This document shows positions 25,460 to 34,522 of a stretch of 64,000 bases of DNA, piece by piece (the stretch's first letter is position 1; the number at the start of each line of letters is the position of its first letter). A program made the translations under genes and the position numbers. Source of the DNA: an uncultured Latescibacterota bacterium (GTDB lineage: Bacteria > Latescibacterota > UBA2968); the NCBI GenBank assembly GCA_951812755.1, contig OX638329.1:6191107-6255106 (forward strand), in the 5' to 3' direction. The notes under the pieces are model-generated. The model saw only the letters and a program-made list of their open reading frames with translations, was not told the origin of the DNA and did not search any database.

Positions 25460-26023
25460 GTGTCGTTTGAATATGAACCCTCCCCCGAAGATGGAGCCTT
25501 GATTCAGGGTGAGATATTGCATGGTGTACATGAATTTGTGGCAGATGTACCTGCGCAAGCCCTGTCACAGGATTTGGAAATAACATTTAATCCTATCGAA
25601 CATAACTTGGTAATGGTGATGAACCCGGCTTGTGATTTAGAGTGGGATTATGTATCGCGATTTACTGGCTCCCCAAAGCCACAAAATGAGCTTGCGCAGA
25701 TTTTTTTTTGTGACGTTTATGAGGAAGAAAATATTCGGCAGCGAAGTCAGCTCAATTCGAGTTTGTTTAGAAATGTGAGGAATAACCAAAACGAAAGGTA
25801 TCACCATCTTCCAGAAGCGTCGATTGTAAATAGTGATCAAGTCCGACCTCTACCTGATTTGTATATGGATTTCAAAAATGTCTTTGGTATTGCAACTTTA
25901 AATATTTATCGTGCAATTGAAGAGGGCGGTATAGATAGGATCGCAGTTGTACCACCAGTCTATGTTCAGTATCTGATGCAAAGGTTTTACAATTTTAGGG
26001 GTCGGATTGGTTTACCGGATTAA
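25460..26023 (+). CDS. Unknown protein, third gene of the three-gene operon
   Basis: 187 residues starting at GTG after GAGGACGTGAC. Notable segments are HNLVMVMNPACDLEWDY, IFFCDVYEEENIRQRS, RYHHLPEA and YVQYLMQRFYNFRGRIGLPD. The His, Cys and acidic content might bind a metal, but I see no established motif. The gene ends just before a perfect terminator, closing the operon. The function is unknown; with its partners it is a candidate defence or stress module. Confidence 0.6.
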   Translation: MSFEYEPSPEDGALIQGEILHGVHEFVADVPAQALSQDLEITFNPIEHNLVMVMNPACDLEWDYVSRFTGSPKPQNELAQIFFCDVYEEENIRQRSQLNSSLFRNVRNNQNERYHHLPEASIVNSDQVRPLPDLYMDFKNVFGIATLNIYRAIEEGGIDRIAVVPPVYVQYLMQRFYNFRGRIGLPD

Positions 26024-26040
26024 CCCATTTTTTGATTTGC

Positions 26041-26079
26041 AAAAGCTCCAACAAGATGAACTGCTTGTTGGAGCTTTTT
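26041..26079 (+). terminator. Rho-independent terminator
   Basis: Perfect 14-base arms AAAAGCTCCAACAA and TTGTTGGAGCTTTT around a ten-base loop, ending in T5. It separates the three-gene operon from the MFS transporter gene. Confidence 0.92.
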
Positions 26080-26117
26080 AACTATATGTTCAGTGCCCAT
26101 TCTCACAGAGTAGAAAA

Positions 26118-27392
26118 TTGATTTTAAAAAATAATTTTAACAATGCGCTGCCTGCGCGCGTGCCGTTTTATTACGGCTGGATAGTTCTGATTTTTGCGGT
26201 GGCTGCGATGGTGGCGACGCTGCCGGGCAGAAGTGTTGGTATTGGGTTGATTACGGAGCCTTTGATCGCGGATCTGGGTATTTCCCGGCTCGATTTTGCC
26301 GAGAAGAATTTCTGGGCGACGATTTTTGGGGCGTTGTTCAATTTGATCTGTGGTGTAAGTATTGATCGGTTTGGGGTGCGCGCTGTTGTGACGGCGGTGC
26401 TATTTGTTCTGGGCGCGGTGGTTTTGGGTTTTAGCCAGGTGGCAAGTGGTGGTATTGTTTTTATTTTTTTGTTAATTTTGATGCGGGGTGTAGGGCAAAG
26501 CGCGTTGTCTGTGGTTAGTTTGACGATGGTAGGCAAGTGGTTTGTGCGGCGGTTGAGTGTTGCGATGGGTATTTTTGCCGTGCTTATGAGTCTGGGCTTT
26601 GTGGTCGCTATTGTTGTTGCTGGCGATGTTGTGCTCAATCAGGGTTGGCGGGTTATGTGGTCGGGGCTGGGGTGGATTCTGATGGTTTTGGCAGGTTTGT
26701 GCATGTTATTTGTTCGCCGAGATCCGGAGGCGGTTGGGCTGGATACCGAGGTTGTGAAAGGTGATGAGGCACAGGAGCCAGTGATTGGGTTTACGCTTGT
26801 GCAGGCATTGATGACACCGGCTTTTTATGTGTTTGCTATTGGCAGTGCGCTCTACAATCTGGTTATTGCGGGTGTGATGCTGTTCAATCAGTCTATATTG
26901 GGCGAGTTGGGGTTTGATGAGACTGTGTTTCAATACGCGATGGCGGTGTTTATGGGGACGGGTTTGTTGGGGAATTTTACAGCGGGGTGGGCAGCGCGCC
27001 GATGGTCTTTGGGCAGGCTGATGACGGTTGCGATGCTGGCGGTTGGTCTTTATTTGCTTTTGTTTCCGCAACTTAAGACGCCAGGGCAAGCACTGACACA
27101 TGCGGGGTTGCTCGGTTTTTCCGGGGGTGTGGTTTCGGTGATTTTTTTTACGGCATGGGCAGATATTTTTGGCCGTCTTCATTTGGGCAAAATTCAGGGT
27201 GCGGCGCAGGTGTTTGCGGTTTTGGCTTCTGCCACGGGACCGTGGTTTATTGAATCTGTTTTTAGCTCTGCGGGGACTTATGCGCCGGCGTTTTACGCGC
27301 TGGCACCAGCGGTGTTGATAGTTGCCGTTTTTGCCTATTTTGTGTATATCCCCAGGCCAGAAGATGCGCTGGTATTAGAGGAGTGTGTATGA
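26118..27392 (+). CDS. MFS transporter
   Basis: About 424 residues and twelve transmembrane helices, beginning PFYYGWIVLIFAVAAMVATLPG. Features typical of the superfamily include a charged loop after helix 2 (SIDRFGVRAV) and a central cytoplasmic loop (FVRRDPEAVGLDTEVVKGDEA). The start is uncertain: TTG is taken here, with a GTG 42 bases later as an alternative. The stop overlaps the ATG of the PL8 lyase (ATGA), so it most likely imports the unsaturated oligosaccharides or sugars released by that lyase. The substrate is inferred from context only. Confidence 0.88.
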   Translation: MILKNNFNNALPARVPFYYGWIVLIFAVAAMVATLPGRSVGIGLITEPLIADLGISRLDFAEKNFWATIFGALFNLICGVSIDRFGVRAVVTAVLFVLGAVVLGFSQVASGGIVFIFLLILMRGVGQSALSVVSLTMVGKWFVRRLSVAMGIFAVLMSLGFVVAIVVAGDVVLNQGWRVMWSGLGWILMVLAGLCMLFVRRDPEAVGLDTEVVKGDEAQEPVIGFTLVQALMTPAFYVFAIGSALYNLVIAGVMLFNQSILGELGFDETVFQYAMAVFMGTGLLGNFTAGWAARRWSLGRLMTVAMLAVGLYLLLFPQLKTPGQALTHAGLLGFSGGVVSVIFFTAWADIFGRLHLGKIQGAAQVFAVLASATGPWFIESVFSSAGTYAPAFYALAPAVLIVAVFAYFVYIPRPEDALVLEECV

Positions 27393-30300
27393 AGTGGATC
27401 GTTATTTTTGCAGTTAGCATGGCAAGTGCGGCGATGGCGCAGGATATGCCCTGGCGCTATGATTTTGAGGATGGGGCCGAGACCTATCAGGCAGATGCGG
27501 GTAGCGAGGTTTCGCTTTCGACGAGGCGTTATAAGGCGGGGCAGCAATCTCTCAAATGGACCTGGCAGAATAATGGACGGCTTGTGTTTATAGACCCGGC
27601 GCCGGGACGCAATAAGGGATTGACAGGATTTCGGGCGTGGGTGTATAACGAGGAGGCTCTCGATGAGGTGCTGACATTTCGGTTTGGCACGGAATCTGAA
27701 TTGGGAGCAAATAATCCGCGTTACCAGTTTGAGTTTGGCTTGAATTTTACGGGCTGGCGAGCGATGTGGATCCATTTGCGGGATGATGCGAGGAACAGGT
27801 CTTATGAGGGGGCGCGAAATGGGCGTGTGACGGCGTTTGAGATCCGTGCGTCGAATAGCGGGACTGTTTATCTGGATCTGGTGGAGTTAGTGGAGAGAAT
27901 GCATCCCAGGCGATCTCCAGATGCACAGGTTCCCTTTGTCAATGCGAATAGAGCAGATAGGAGCCGCGAATATCGGTGGAGTCAAAACAGGTTGCCGGGT
28001 CCACTTCCTTCGCAGATTACCGATGATGAGAGACAGGCTTTTGAGACGATTGCCCGGCGGTATGAGGCGTGGGTTCTGGGCGATGGGGTGAAGGATGATC
28101 AGCGGGAGCCTGTGAGGATTCGGCTTAAGGAGCTTGAAGATTATATAAGGCGCGGGTATCGCAGTCTGGCGGATTACGAGATTCGGAGGGAGGATGACCG
28201 CATTTTGGGGAAGCCCCTGTTTGCCGAGTTGTCGCCTTATGAACCCCTTTTTCAGAGTGTTTTTCAGGGGGTTTTGTTGCGTCTGGCACTGGATTATCGG
28301 TTGAATGGCAATGAGGAGGTGCTTGATCGGGTGATAGATGTCTTTGATTATTTGCACGATCAGGGATGGGCTGACGGCAGTGGTGTTGGCGCGATGCATC
28401 ACGAGTTTTTGCGGGTTGCTGGCTATGCACATGCGGTGTATTTGATGCGGGACGTTTTGGGCGATACGGAGCGGCTGGATCGGGAATTGGCGACGCTGAA
28501 ATGGTTCAGTATGTTTGGCGAGTTGTATGAGGATCCCCAGGTGCCGGGCGCGAATGCGGATTTTTTGCGTTCGGTGGCGATGTATCGCTTGTTGTGTATT
28601 TTGATGATGGAGGATACGCCCGAGAAAGTGGCGAATATGCATTGCTATGTGGCATGGCTGAATAATGCGCTATCTATTGCGCCGGGGTGGTTGGATACGA
28701 TTAAGCCGGATTTTGTGGGTTTTCACCATCGGGGTATTTACGCGAGTGGGTATGCGCCAAATGCTTTTCATGTGGCTTCTGTGCTGGTGTATTTGTTGCA
28801 CGATACGCCTTTTGCGGTTGCGGATGATAAGCGCGATAATTTAAAGCAGGCGCTGTTGACGTCCAGGATTATGGCGAATACGTATGATATTTCAATGGCT
28901 GTTAATGGTCGTTTTCCGCGGAATACTGCGGTGGCTACCAAATTGTTGCCAGCGTATATGTATGTGGCTTTGAGTTATGCTCCGGTGGATTCAGAATTAT
29001 CGGGCGCGTTTATGCAGCTTTGGAAACCGAATTCGCAGTTGCTGATAGAAGATTTGTTTGAGCGGGTATCGGTGCGGCTGATGTATTTGCATACGCCGGG
29101 TGCGATGCAGATGATGGCGGATTTTGCGAGTGCGGGTTACGCGTCCGCCGCTCCGCCGTCTGGGCATTGGACGCTGCCTTATGGCGCGTTATCTATTCAT
29201 CGGCGTGGGGAGTGGATGGTGAGTATGAAGGGGTGGAGCAAATACGTGTGGGATTACGAGTCGTCGGGGAGGAATAATCCGCTCGGTCGTTATTTGAGCT
29301 ATGGGACGATGCTGATTTATGCGAGTGGCGATCCTGTTGGTCGGGAAGCGAGTGGGATTGTTCGAGATGGGTGGGATTGGAGCATGTGGCCCGGTACGAC
29401 GGCGATTCGCCTGAGTCATGAGCAGCTCAAACACGAGGGGCGCGATCGCAATTTTTCGGATGAGACTTTTGTGGGTGGGGTGAATCTGAAAGGGCAAAAT
29501 GGCGTGTTTGCGCTGAAGTTGCACGATACGAGATTCAATACGAGTTTTCGAGCGGTTAAGACAGTGTTCTGTTTTGACGATTTACTCGTTTGTCTGGGGG
29601 CGGGTATTGAGAATGATGATGGTGGGCATGCGACGGTGACGCCGCTGTTTCAGGCGGCTATCTCTGAGGATCGTTCTACGGGGGTGAATGGGGAGCGCGT
29701 GCGTGCGATTCCTTATGCGTTTGCGGGGACAAAGGGGCAGAGGGCATGGGTGATGGATTCGTTGGGGAATGGGTATGTGGTTCCAGATGGGGGCGATTTG
29801 CGGGTGCAGCGCGAGGAGCAAGTTTCTAAAAATTATGGCAGGGATAGTGGTGGTACAGGGACTTTTGAACTGGCGTATCTGGATCACGGGAGCGCGCCTC
29901 AAGGTGCATCCTATCACTATGCAGTGCTGGTTCAGAGGTCGCCTGATAGGGTAAGCGCGTTTGCCAATGCACCGGAATACGATGTGTGGCAGCGAGATGG
30001 TCAGGCACATATTGTGCATCATCGGGAGATGAAGGCGACGGGTTACGCGCTGTTCGATGCGGATGCAAGGCCAGTGGATGGACCTGTTGTGTCTGTGTCT
30101 TTGCCGAGTTTGGTGATGGTCCGGGAAGTGGAGGATGGGTTATTGGTTTCGGTGGCTGATCCGGATTTTGGGTGGCGTTGGGAGATCCAGACGCCGCATC
30201 GGCAAGATGGCTCGTTGGTTGTCAATCAGCCGAGTATGCCCCGGAAGGTAGAAGTGACAGTGCGGGGAACATGGCGTTTGGATGGCATGTATGATCTGGC

Positions 30301-30409
30301 GGATGCAGAGGGCCAGTCGGATCAGACGGTTGTGGCGTTTATGTGTCAGGACGGCAAGAGCGTGGAGGTGAAGTTGGTGAGGGCGGATAGGCGTTTGAAG
30401 AAAAATTAA
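27389..30409 (+). CDS. Secreted PL8-family polysaccharide lyase (chondroitin ABC lyase-like)
   Basis: 1006 residues with a clear signal peptide (MKWIVIFAVSMASAAMAQD). The order is an N-terminal jelly-roll carbohydrate domain (about 20-175), an alpha/alpha toroid (about 190-560) and beta-sandwich domains to the end. Active-site landmarks of chondroitin ABC lyases are present: GFHHRGIYASGY (His446/447, Tyr451/455), the NGRFPR Arg near 508 and VWDYESSGRNNPLGRY with the Glu near 623. It should cleave uronic-acid-containing, possibly sulfated polysaccharides by beta-elimination outside the cytoplasm. Sulfatases and isomerases nearby fit a glycosaminoglycan-like substrate. Confidence 0.85.
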   Translation: MKWIVIFAVSMASAAMAQDMPWRYDFEDGAETYQADAGSEVSLSTRRYKAGQQSLKWTWQNNGRLVFIDPAPGRNKGLTGFRAWVYNEEALDEVLTFRFGTESELGANNPRYQFEFGLNFTGWRAMWIHLRDDARNRSYEGARNGRVTAFEIRASNSGTVYLDLVELVERMHPRRSPDAQVPFVNANRADRSREYRWSQNRLPGPLPSQITDDERQAFETIARRYEAWVLGDGVKDDQREPVRIRLKELEDYIRRGYRSLADYEIRREDDRILGKPLFAELSPYEPLFQSVFQGVLLRLALDYRLNGNEEVLDRVIDVFDYLHDQGWADGSGVGAMHHEFLRVAGYAHAVYLMRDVLGDTERLDRELATLKWFSMFGELYEDPQVPGANADFLRSVAMYRLLCILMMEDTPEKVANMHCYVAWLNNALSIAPGWLDTIKPDFVGFHHRGIYASGYAPNAFHVASVLVYLLHDTPFAVADDKRDNLKQALLTSRIMANTYDISMAVNGRFPRNTAVATKLLPAYMYVALSYAPVDSELSGAFMQLWKPNSQLLIEDLFERVSVRLMYLHTPGAMQMMADFASAGYASAAPPSGHWTLPYGALSIHRRGEWMVSMKGWSKYVWDYESSGRNNPLGRYLSYGTMLIYASGDPVGREASGIVRDGWDWSMWPGTTAIRLSHEQLKHEGRDRNFSDETFVGGVNLKGQNGVFALKLHDTRFNTSFRAVKTVFCFDDLLVCLGAGIENDDGGHATVTPLFQAAISEDRSTGVNGERVRAIPYAFAGTKGQRAWVMDSLGNGYVVPDGGDLRVQREEQVSKNYGRDSGGTGTFELAYLDHGSAPQGASYHYAVLVQRSPDRVSAFANAPEYDVWQRDGQAHIVHHREMKATGYALFDADARPVDGPVVSVSLPSLVMVREVEDGLLVSVADPDFGWRWEIQTPHRQDGSLVVNQPSMPRKVEVTVRGTWRLDGMYDLADAEGQSDQTVVAFMCQDGKSVEVKLVRADRRLKKN

Positions 30410-30498
30410 CGGCAAGGCTCTTGACTCAAATGGGGATATGGGATAAATTGAGCCATTGGTGATAACGAGTTTTTTGATTTTTATTTTTGGAGGACTGG

Positions 30499-31110
30499 AT
30501 GATTTGTGAGGACGATATGATCCTCGAAGATGAGGAAAAAGAGGAAGACGGCGCATCGAGAAACGGTATTTTGAACAAGGGATTGATAGATGCGCGTACG
30601 ATTTTGATTTCCGATCCCGTGGATCACAAATTGACGGCTAAGGTTACGGCTCAGTTGCTGTTTTTGGATCATCAAGATTCGGAAAAACCGATTAAAATTT
30701 TTATTAATTCGCCCGGTGGCAGTGTGTACGATGGGTTTGCGATTTACGATATGATTCGGTTTATCCGTCCCAGAGTTAAGATGATCAGCGCGGGCTTGTC
30801 GGCGAGTGCGGCTACGGTGATTATGCTGGCGGCAGATAAGGAAGATCGACTGGCTCTGCCCAATTCGCGCATTATGATTCATCAGCCTTCGATGCGATTT
30901 CAAGGGGTGGCGGAAGATGTGCGGCGCACGGCTGAGGAAGTTGTGAAAATTAAGAAGAAGATTAACGAGATGTATGCCGATGAGACCGGTCAGCCACTTG
31001 AAAAGGTGGTGGAAGATACGGATCGAGATTATTGGATGAGTCCCGATGAGGCGGTGGAATACGGGTTGATCAGCCGGGTTGTGAATGGGTTTGATGAGAT
31101 AGATGAGTGA
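30499..31110 (+). CDS. clpP: ClpP-family serine protease
   Basis: 203 residues. INSPGGSVYDGFAIYDMIRFI is the hallmark segment, GLSASAATVIMLAA holds the catalytic Ser, LPNSRIMIHQPS the His, and EDTDRDYWMSPDEA the Asp. The N-terminus is an acidic leader (EDDMILEDEEKEED) unlike typical propeptides, and the QAASMG context around Ser is LSASAAT, so it is a divergent paralogue rather than clearly the main ClpP. GGAGG precedes the ATG. No clpX is adjacent. It would form the proteolytic chamber with a AAA unfoldase. Confidence 0.88.
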   Translation: MICEDDMILEDEEKEEDGASRNGILNKGLIDARTILISDPVDHKLTAKVTAQLLFLDHQDSEKPIKIFINSPGGSVYDGFAIYDMIRFIRPRVKMISAGLSASAATVIMLAADKEDRLALPNSRIMIHQPSMRFQGVAEDVRRTAEEVVKIKKKINEMYADETGQPLEKVVEDTDRDYWMSPDEAVEYGLISRVVNGFDEIDE

Positions 31111-31130
31111 AGTATGAAGTGAGAAGGGTG

Positions 31131-31175
31131 ATCCGCAGAAAAAAACGTGAATAATTTGAGCGTTTTTCGCAGATG
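31131..31175. repeat. R3 hairpin repeat, copy 1
   Basis: A 45-base unit with ATCCGCAGAAAAAAACG on one side and CGTTTTTCGCA on the other, able to form a stem. A near-identical copy directly follows the CCA-adding enzyme gene at 51161. Confidence 0.75.
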
Positions 31176-31261
31176 GCGCAGATGAACACAGATACAAAAA
31201 GAGAGAAGTTGTTGAGCCACCACGTAGGGGGGGAATCCTTTTCCAAATCCTTCAGCAAAGC

Positions 31262-31294
31262 CGTCATCGCGGCATGGTTTTAGCCGCGATCCAG
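31262..31294. repeat. R1 REP-like palindrome
   Basis: CGTCATCGCGGCATGG...TAGCCGCGATCCAG, same unit as at 1580-1612. Confidence 0.85.
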
Positions 31295-31332
31295 AAGGTT
31301 TATGTCGTTGTCGTATCAATCTATGTTTTCTG

Positions 31333-31366
31333 AAAAGTCTCCTGAGCAAGGAGGCTTTTCTTTTTT
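31333..31366 (+). terminator. Rho-independent terminator
   Basis: AAAAGTCTCC and GGAGGCTTTT arms with a seven-base loop, then C and T6. It probably ends the clpP transcript and sits directly against MITE-A copy 2. Confidence 0.75.
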
Positions 31367-31368
31367 AA

Positions 31369-31587
31369 GAAGCTGTTTTAAAACTCATTTTGCCCCTTCT
31401 CAGCGATGCGCTATTGCCCTGTCATTCTGAGCGGAGCGCAGCGGAGTCGAAGGAGCGGGGTACAACTGGCCGCCTCTCAGGCCAGTTCATCTCTTACCAA
31501 CTCAGGTGGAAAAGATGCTTCGGCTACGCTCAGCATGACAAAACGCCTGACATGCGTAACATCAGGTATTAATTTTAAAACAGTCTC
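31369..31587. mobile_element. MITE-A, copy 2
   Basis: A 219-bp inverted relative of the copy at 5188. The ends are GAAGCTGTTTTAAAA and, inverted, GAGACTGTTTTAAAA, with TAA on both flanks as a 3-bp duplication. About 35 extra bases (a GGCCGCCTCTCAGGCC palindrome region) distinguish it. That inner piece, CTGAGAGGYGGCC, also occurs alone near 13487 and 51312. Confidence 0.85.
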
Positions 31588-31601
31588 TAAGAAATTGAAG
31601 A

Positions 31602-34508
31602 ATGAATACACTTAAAAACAAAAGCATTACCCCACATTGGATGATGCGTCTTTTGGGCGCGAGGAAGGCAACGATTTTAATTTCATCTGATGGGCTGATT
31701 TTGGAGAGGGCCGGGGGTGAACGCTTTGCCTTATGTACTGAAAACTTGACGCGAGAAGATGTATTATATCGCGGGAGGCTGTTTTTTGAGCTGGTGTTGC
31801 CGACGGATCGCGGAGAGCAGCGGCTGAAGGGGTTGCGCAAAGCAGAGGTGGATGGGTTTTTCGGCTGGTTAGAGGATTATTGGTATTGGCTGGAGGAGTC
31901 TCAAAAGTTCGCGTCAGAGGTGCAGCGGTGTGCCGAGGAGATTAATAGATTGCTGGATGCGGGTTATCTGCGCAATTCCCGTTGGGTGAAGATAAAAACG
32001 ATGGCGCGGGAAATGCTCGATCAATTTCGCAAGGTGCCAGTGGTGGGCTATCTGGATCGCGACCGCCATGCTGATTTTACTCTGGTGCAGCAGGTGGCAC
32101 ACTGGGGCGATCAACAGGTAGAAGATTTTCGCGCGCAATATGTGAATCGCCTCAAAGAACAGTTTTCAACTTATTTTGATCAGGTGGAGCGCAATCCGCT
32201 GAGCGAGAGCCAGCGCGATGCGTGTGTGATAGATGAAGATAATAATCTGGTGCTGGCCGGTGCGGGTACTGGCAAGACGAGTGTGATGGTGGGGCGCGCG
32301 GGTTTTTTAGTTAAGAGCGGGCAGGCTCGGCCCGATGAGATTCTCATGCTGGCTTTTGCGAATAAGGCGGCACGAGAAATGCAGGAGCGACTAAATGAGC
32401 GCGTGGAGGAAAAAGGTGTTGTTGCGAGTACATTTCACAAGCTGGGCAAGGATATTATTGCTTCGGTCGAAAAGGCGCAGCCTTCAATTTCTCCTCTGGC
32501 AACAGATGGCGCGTTGCTGGAAAAGTATGTGGATCAGTGGTTTGAGGCGTTGCTTGAGGTCTCGACCTATAAACAATGGGTTCTGGATTATCTGAGTTAT
32601 TACAGATATCAAGAGGTCAATTCTTTTGATTTTAAAACCCAGGGCGAGTACTTTGAATATATTTCTGCAAATGAGATTCGCACGCTGCAGGGGGAGGTGG
32701 TAAAGGGTCTGGGTGAGTTGTGGATCGCCAATCATCTGTTTATGCTGGGTGTGGCGTATAAATACGAGGCCGATTATGAGCATAAGACGAGCGGACCGGA
32801 TTATCGGCAATACCAACCCGATTTTTATCTTTTGGATTACGGTATTTATCTGGAGCACTGGGGTATAGACCGCGATGGCAATACGGCGCCTTTTGTCCCC
32901 CGTGCGAAATATCACAGAGAGATGGCATGGAAGCGCGGAGTTCATGAGAAGTACGAGACGCGCTTGATCGAGACCTTTCACTACGAATATACCGAAGGTC
33001 GCTTGCTGACGGGTTTACAGGAAAAATTAACAGAGGCTGGGGTGCAATTTAATCCGCGTTCGCCTGAGGACATGCTGGATACGCTGAGGGAATTTGGTGC
33101 GATTCGCGATTTGACACCGTTGCTCGCGGATTTGTTGAGGCGGTTTAAGAGCAATTTGCCCCGGCCGGATCAACCGTGGGAGGAGATTGTCCAGGGTGGT
33201 CATCTGAGTTCGGTTCAGCAGCAGGCTTTGAAAATTGTGGTGCCGATTTATGAGAAATACGATGCGTTTTTGGAAGAAAATAAACACATTGATTTTGACG
33301 ATATGATTGGCAAAGCAATCGCGTATGTGCAAAGTGGTCGCTTTGTTTCGCCCTGGCGATATATTCTGGTGGATGAGTTTCAGGATATTTCCGAGCCGCG
33401 TGCGCGGTTGGTCAGGGCACTGAGAGAATCTGTTGATGCGTGTTCTCTGTTTTGCGTGGGGGACGATTGGCAGTCGATTTATCGCTTTACGGGTAGTGAT
33501 ATTCGGTTTACTACGGATTTTGAGGCGAGATTTGGGGCTACTAAAATTACGATTCTGGATAAAACTTTTCGGTTTAATAATAGTATTTGCGATGTTGCCT
33601 CCCGGTTTGTGATTGAGAATCCGGCGCAGGTTAAGAAGGCCTTGACCACGCACGCGATGGTAAATCATCCCGCGGTTTCTTTGTTGCGCGAGAAGAAACG
33701 TCGCGGTTCAGAGGCGGATTTTGATGAGCGGCTGGATAGCGTGCTGGCGCATGTCGCCGCGCAGGCAAAAGAAAAGAGTTCGGTTTATTTATTGAGCAGG
33801 TTTCGTTTTAACTTGCCCAATGGCACGCAGATGATGATGTTGAGGAAGCGGTTTCCCACTTTGTCTATTGCGTGCAATACGGTTCACGGCGCGAAGGGTT
33901 TGGAGGCGGATTATGTGGTGGTGTTGGGGCTTGAACGCGGTCAGTACGGTTTTCCTTCGCAGAAGACTTCTCATTCTTTGCTGGAAGCGTTATTGCCCGC
34001 GTTAGATCCTTTTCTATATTCGGAGGAGCGCCGTTTGTTTTATGTCGCGCTGACCCGCGCCAAACAGCGCGTGTATTTGATTGGGGATATGACGAATGCT
34101 TCTGAGTTTTTGGTCGAGTTGTTGAAAAATAAATATCCGTTGGCGCTGGACGATTTTGAGACCAGTTTGGAACAAGCGTCTTTTGAGCGCATTCGCTGTG
34201 TGAAGTGCAAGACGGGTACGCTTGTTGCCGTGCAGGGAAAGTCGTTTTACGGTTGTAGCAATTATCCATTGTGCAATCATACTGAGAGCGGATGTCAAGC
34301 GTGTGGCAATCCGATGCAGCGCGTTGGCCGCTTCAAATTATGTCTGGATCCCGACTGTGAATCGTGGATGCCCATTTGCCCAAAATGTGGCGCGGATATG
34401 GTTCAGCGCAAGGGGCGCTATGGCGCATTCTGGGGGTGCAGGAATTTTCGCGGGGATGATGATATTTCTTGCCGGCATACGGAGAATAATATTTCTTTTT
34501 CTTCGTGA
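31602..34508 (+). CDS. UvrD/HelD-type SF1 DNA helicase with C4 zinc fingers
   Basis: 968 residues. The Walker A is LAGAGTGKT (about 219-226), the DEAD-box-like motif VDEFQD near 590, GDDWQSIYRFTGSD near 625, and VHGAKGLEADYVVV and YVALTRAKQRVYLIG near the end of the motor. Between motifs Ia and II is an insertion with YRQYQPDFYLLDYGIYLEHWGI (about 400-420), which looks like a PD-(D/E)XK nuclease core. The C-terminus has topoisomerase-type zinc ribbons (CVKCKTG...CSNYPLC, CQACGNP, CPKCGADM). The set matches DNA helicase IV-like repair enzymes. The first 200 residues are helical. Confidence 0.88.
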   Translation: MNTLKNKSITPHWMMRLLGARKATILISSDGLILERAGGERFALCTENLTREDVLYRGRLFFELVLPTDRGEQRLKGLRKAEVDGFFGWLEDYWYWLEESQKFASEVQRCAEEINRLLDAGYLRNSRWVKIKTMAREMLDQFRKVPVVGYLDRDRHADFTLVQQVAHWGDQQVEDFRAQYVNRLKEQFSTYFDQVERNPLSESQRDACVIDEDNNLVLAGAGTGKTSVMVGRAGFLVKSGQARPDEILMLAFANKAAREMQERLNERVEEKGVVASTFHKLGKDIIASVEKAQPSISPLATDGALLEKYVDQWFEALLEVSTYKQWVLDYLSYYRYQEVNSFDFKTQGEYFEYISANEIRTLQGEVVKGLGELWIANHLFMLGVAYKYEADYEHKTSGPDYRQYQPDFYLLDYGIYLEHWGIDRDGNTAPFVPRAKYHREMAWKRGVHEKYETRLIETFHYEYTEGRLLTGLQEKLTEAGVQFNPRSPEDMLDTLREFGAIRDLTPLLADLLRRFKSNLPRPDQPWEEIVQGGHLSSVQQQALKIVVPIYEKYDAFLEENKHIDFDDMIGKAIAYVQSGRFVSPWRYILVDEFQDISEPRARLVRALRESVDACSLFCVGDDWQSIYRFTGSDIRFTTDFEARFGATKITILDKTFRFNNSICDVASRFVIENPAQVKKALTTHAMVNHPAVSLLREKKRRGSEADFDERLDSVLAHVAAQAKEKSSVYLLSRFRFNLPNGTQMMMLRKRFPTLSIACNTVHGAKGLEADYVVVLGLERGQYGFPSQKTSHSLLEALLPALDPFLYSEERRLFYVALTRAKQRVYLIGDMTNASEFLVELLKNKYPLALDDFETSLEQASFERIRCVKCKTGTLVAVQGKSFYGCSNYPLCNHTESGCQACGNPMQRVGRFKLCLDPDCESWMPICPKCGADMVQRKGRYGAFWGCRNFRGDDDISCRHTENNISFSS

Positions 34509-34522
34509 AAGGAGAGGGCGCG

